From the NCBI RefSeq assembly GCF_016863115.1, contig NZ_BOOG01000007.1:62001-126000 (forward strand): a DNA stretch of 64,000 nt. Reading direction: 5' to 3'. Below the pieces are notes generated by a model. It ran no database searches and was not told the origin of the DNA. It was given only the letters and a program-made list of their open reading frames with translations. The position numbers were made by a program, and so were the translations under genes. This document shows positions 62,532-64,000 of this stretch, in pieces. Source of the DNA: Sphaerimonospora thailandensis. Lineage in GTDB: Bacteria; Actinomycetota; Actinomycetes; Streptosporangiales; Streptosporangiaceae. Every line of letters begins with the position of its first letter. The stretch's first letter is position 1.

Positions 62532-63530
62532 ATGTCGAACGCAGTCCAACTCGACCGCCGAGCCGTACGGGGCCGAGCCGTACGAGTGGGAGATCTGACC
62601 ATCGGCGAAGGCATGCCCGTCGCCGTGATCGGCGGGCAGGACGCCCGATGGCTGAGTCTGCGCGGCCATCATGGCGGGATCCCGGCTGACGAGGTGATCC
62701 GCCGGGCTCGGGCGGGCTGGGATGGGCCGCTCCTGGTCGAGCCGTTCTCGGCGGCGGATCTGGACGCGATCGCGCGGCATGCCGACGGAGTGGTGGTCGG
62801 CGCGGCGTGGATGCAGGACTTCGCCCTGGTCCGGGCGGTGGCGCGGCTCGGCCTGCCGGTGATCGTGCAGCGCGGCCGGGCCGCCACGTTGGAGGAGTGG
62901 CTGGCCATCGTGGACTACTGCGTCGCCGAGGGCAACGACCTGGTGGTGCTCTGCGAGAGCGGCAGCCGTACGCCTCTGGAGGGGGTGCCGCTCGACCTCA
63001 CGCTGATGCGGGCGGCACGGGAGCGATCGGGCCGTCCCGTGATCGCTTCGATCGGCGGCGGGGACTGCGGCGGGGACGGCGGCGCGGATGCCGGTGTGCT
63101 CGCCGCCGCGGCGGTGGCGGCCGGGGCCGACGGCCTGCTGCTCGATCCCGGGGCCCCTTCCGCCGTGGTGACCGCGGCGCACGAGGCCGCGACGGTGCTG
63201 GCCCCCCTCATCCGGCCCGAGGCGCCCGCCACGCTGGCCGAGGCGAGGGCGGCGATCGACCGGGTCGACGCCGCGCTCGCGACGCTCCTCGAACGCCGGG
63301 TGGCACTGGCCGGGACCATTCAACGTCTCAAGCCCGTCGGCGGCTTCCAGGGGCGGGACATGGAGCGTGAGCGCCGGCTGGTCGCCGCGATGGCTCGCCG
63401 CGCGCCCCGGCTGGGCGAGGAGCGGCTCGCACCGGTGATGAACGCCGTGATCGAGGCCGGACTGCGGCTCGCCGAAGCGGAACGCGGGGATGCGCGACTC
63501 CGGTCCCACGGGTCCCCGGATCACGCGTAG
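62532..63530 (+). CDS. Chorismate mutase (AroQ) fused to a degenerate DAHP synthase-like domain
   Basis: 332 aa from ATG 62532 with GTGGAGG upstream. Residues about 20-215 resemble type I-beta DAHP synthase: RGRAATLEEWLAIVDY and VAEGNDLVVLCESGSRTP. However, the GPC metal motif reads GGQD (34-37), the catalytic KRG reads QRG (Gln113), and the PSH motif reads SIGGGD (173-178). The domain is probably inactive. Residues about 234-320 form an AroQ chorismate mutase (EARAAIDRVDAALATLLERR, IQRLK, RDMERERRLV). It would turn chorismate into prephenate for Phe and Tyr. It is preceded by a Phe-codon attenuator. Confidence 0.85.
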   Translation: MSNAVQLDRRAVRGRAVRVGDLTIGEGMPVAVIGGQDARWLSLRGHHGGIPADEVIRRARAGWDGPLLVEPFSAADLDAIARHADGVVVGAAWMQDFALVRAVARLGLPVIVQRGRAATLEEWLAIVDYCVAEGNDLVVLCESGSRTPLEGVPLDLTLMRAARERSGRPVIASIGGGDCGGDGGADAGVLAAAAVAAGADGLLLDPGAPSAVVTAAHEAATVLAPLIRPEAPATLAEARAAIDRVDAALATLLERRVALAGTIQRLKPVGGFQGRDMERERRLVAAMARRAPRLGEERLAPVMNAVIEAGLRLAEAERGDARLRSHGSPDHA

Positions 63531-63599
63531 GCTCTGACGCGCGGGGCGCGCGGCATGCGTCGGGCGGCCCGGAGGGCGGCGCGGCGAGTTGGGGGTCCC

Positions 63600-64000
63600 A
63601 TGGGTGATTCGTTTGTTCATCTGCACGTTCACACCGAGTACTCGATGCTGGACGGGGCGGCCCGGCTCAAGCAGATGTTCAAAGTCGTGGGCGAGCTGGG
63701 CATGCCCGCGATCGCGATCACCGACCACGGCAACATGCACGGGGCGTACGACTTCTACAAGCAGGCGACCGCCGCCGGGGTGAAGCCGATCCTCGGCATC
63801 GAGGCGTACGTGGCGCCCGAGTCGCGGCTGCACAAGAAGCCGGTCCGGTGGGGCGAGCCGCACCAGAAGGGCGACGACGTCTCGGGCAGCGGTCACTACA
63901 CCCACATGACGATCTGGGCCCGGAACAAAGCGGGCATGCACAACCTGATGAAGCTCTCCTCCCGGGCCTACACCGAGGGCTTCGTACGCAAATGGGCCCG
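63600..64000 (+). CDS. dnaE: DNA polymerase III alpha subunit, 5' part only
   Basis: 133 codons are visible from ATG 63600; the gene runs off the right edge. The N-terminus GDSFVHLHVHTEYSMLDGAA is the PHP domain start, followed by MPAIAITDHGNMHGAYDFYK and GVKPILGIEAYVAP. GSGHYTHMTIWARNKAGMHNLMKL also fits the standard DnaE1 replicative polymerase. It is the catalytic subunit of the chromosomal replicase. A long spacer-free approach from the chorismate mutase gene (69 bp) leaves open whether it has its own promoter. Confidence 0.95.
   Translation, partial: MGDSFVHLHVHTEYSMLDGAARLKQMFKVVGELGMPAIAITDHGNMHGAYDFYKQATAAGVKPILGIEAYVAPESRLHKKPVRWGEPHQKGDDVSGSGHYTHMTIWARNKAGMHNLMKLSSRAYTEGFVRKWA

Overview
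The window is chromosomal DNA of a high-GC, meso-diaminopimelate actinomycete. An affiliation with the Streptosporangiales (Streptosporangium, Nonomuraea or Microbispora type) is my inference. It rests on GTG starts, 4-bp NTGA gene overlaps, an F420-type luciferase-like oxidoreductase, a DUF3040 protein, a dcw cluster with SepF, YggT and DivIVA, a B12-riboswitch-controlled class I ribonucleotide reductase, and several transmembrane Ser/Thr kinases. No insertion sequence, prophage, CRISPR array or rRNA was seen. The only tRNA is tRNA-Ile(GAU).

Layout. 1-2285: two genes of a peptide ABC importer (minus strand, cut by the left edge). 2286-5341: a palindrome-bearing AT-rich spacer, an FMN riboswitch and ribE-ribBA-ribH. 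5451-9678: a PH-domain protein, then a MoxR/CoxE/XdhC/MobA-like set that normally matures molybdenum hydroxylases, with no hydroxylase beside it. 9775-12998: an F420-type oxidoreductase, a TetR regulator and a divergent DHA2 exporter. 13041-17762: a Xaa-Pro peptidase, efp, nusB, a methyltransferase, LexA-controlled dinB and a DUF3040 protein. 17868-22413 (minus): a moxR, DUF58 and transglutaminase operon.

22670-42370: the division and cell-wall cluster, mraZ-rsmH-ftsL-ftsI-murE-murF-mraY-murD-ftsW-murG-murC-ftsQ-ftsZ-yggS-sepF-yggT-divIVA, followed by an unusual membrane protein with duplicated metal-site-like motifs. Four MraZ-type boxes with exact 10-bp spacing overlap the mraZ promoter. 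42357-45815 (minus): ileS with a T-box leader carrying an 18-bp tandem duplication. 45887-50252: small stress and metal genes, ending in cbtAB under a cobalamin riboswitch. 50361-54195 (minus): nrdA-nrdB under a second cobalamin riboswitch. 54490-56713: tRNA-Ile, a TraR/DksA zinc-finger protein, lspA (apparently CTG-started) and an RluA-type pseudouridine synthase. 56697-62234 (minus): three tandem receptor kinases. 62359-63530: a leader peptide with two Phe codons, a hairpin and a terminator ahead of a chorismate mutase fused to a DAHP-synthase-like domain that lacks catalytic residues. 63600-64000: the start of dnaE.

RNA-level and autoregulatory control is dense: an FMN riboswitch with a visible sequestrator, two B12 riboswitches, a tRNA-Ile T-box, a probable Phe attenuator, MraZ boxes, a LexA box, and several apparently leaderless genes with a -10 hexamer 6-7 nt before the start codon. 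The least conventional parts are the attenuator and DAHPS-like/chorismate mutase unit, the duplicated-motif protein at 41036, the kinase array with a shared outer domain, and the orphan maturation cluster. All calls come from reading sequence and remembered family motifs; no database search was run.
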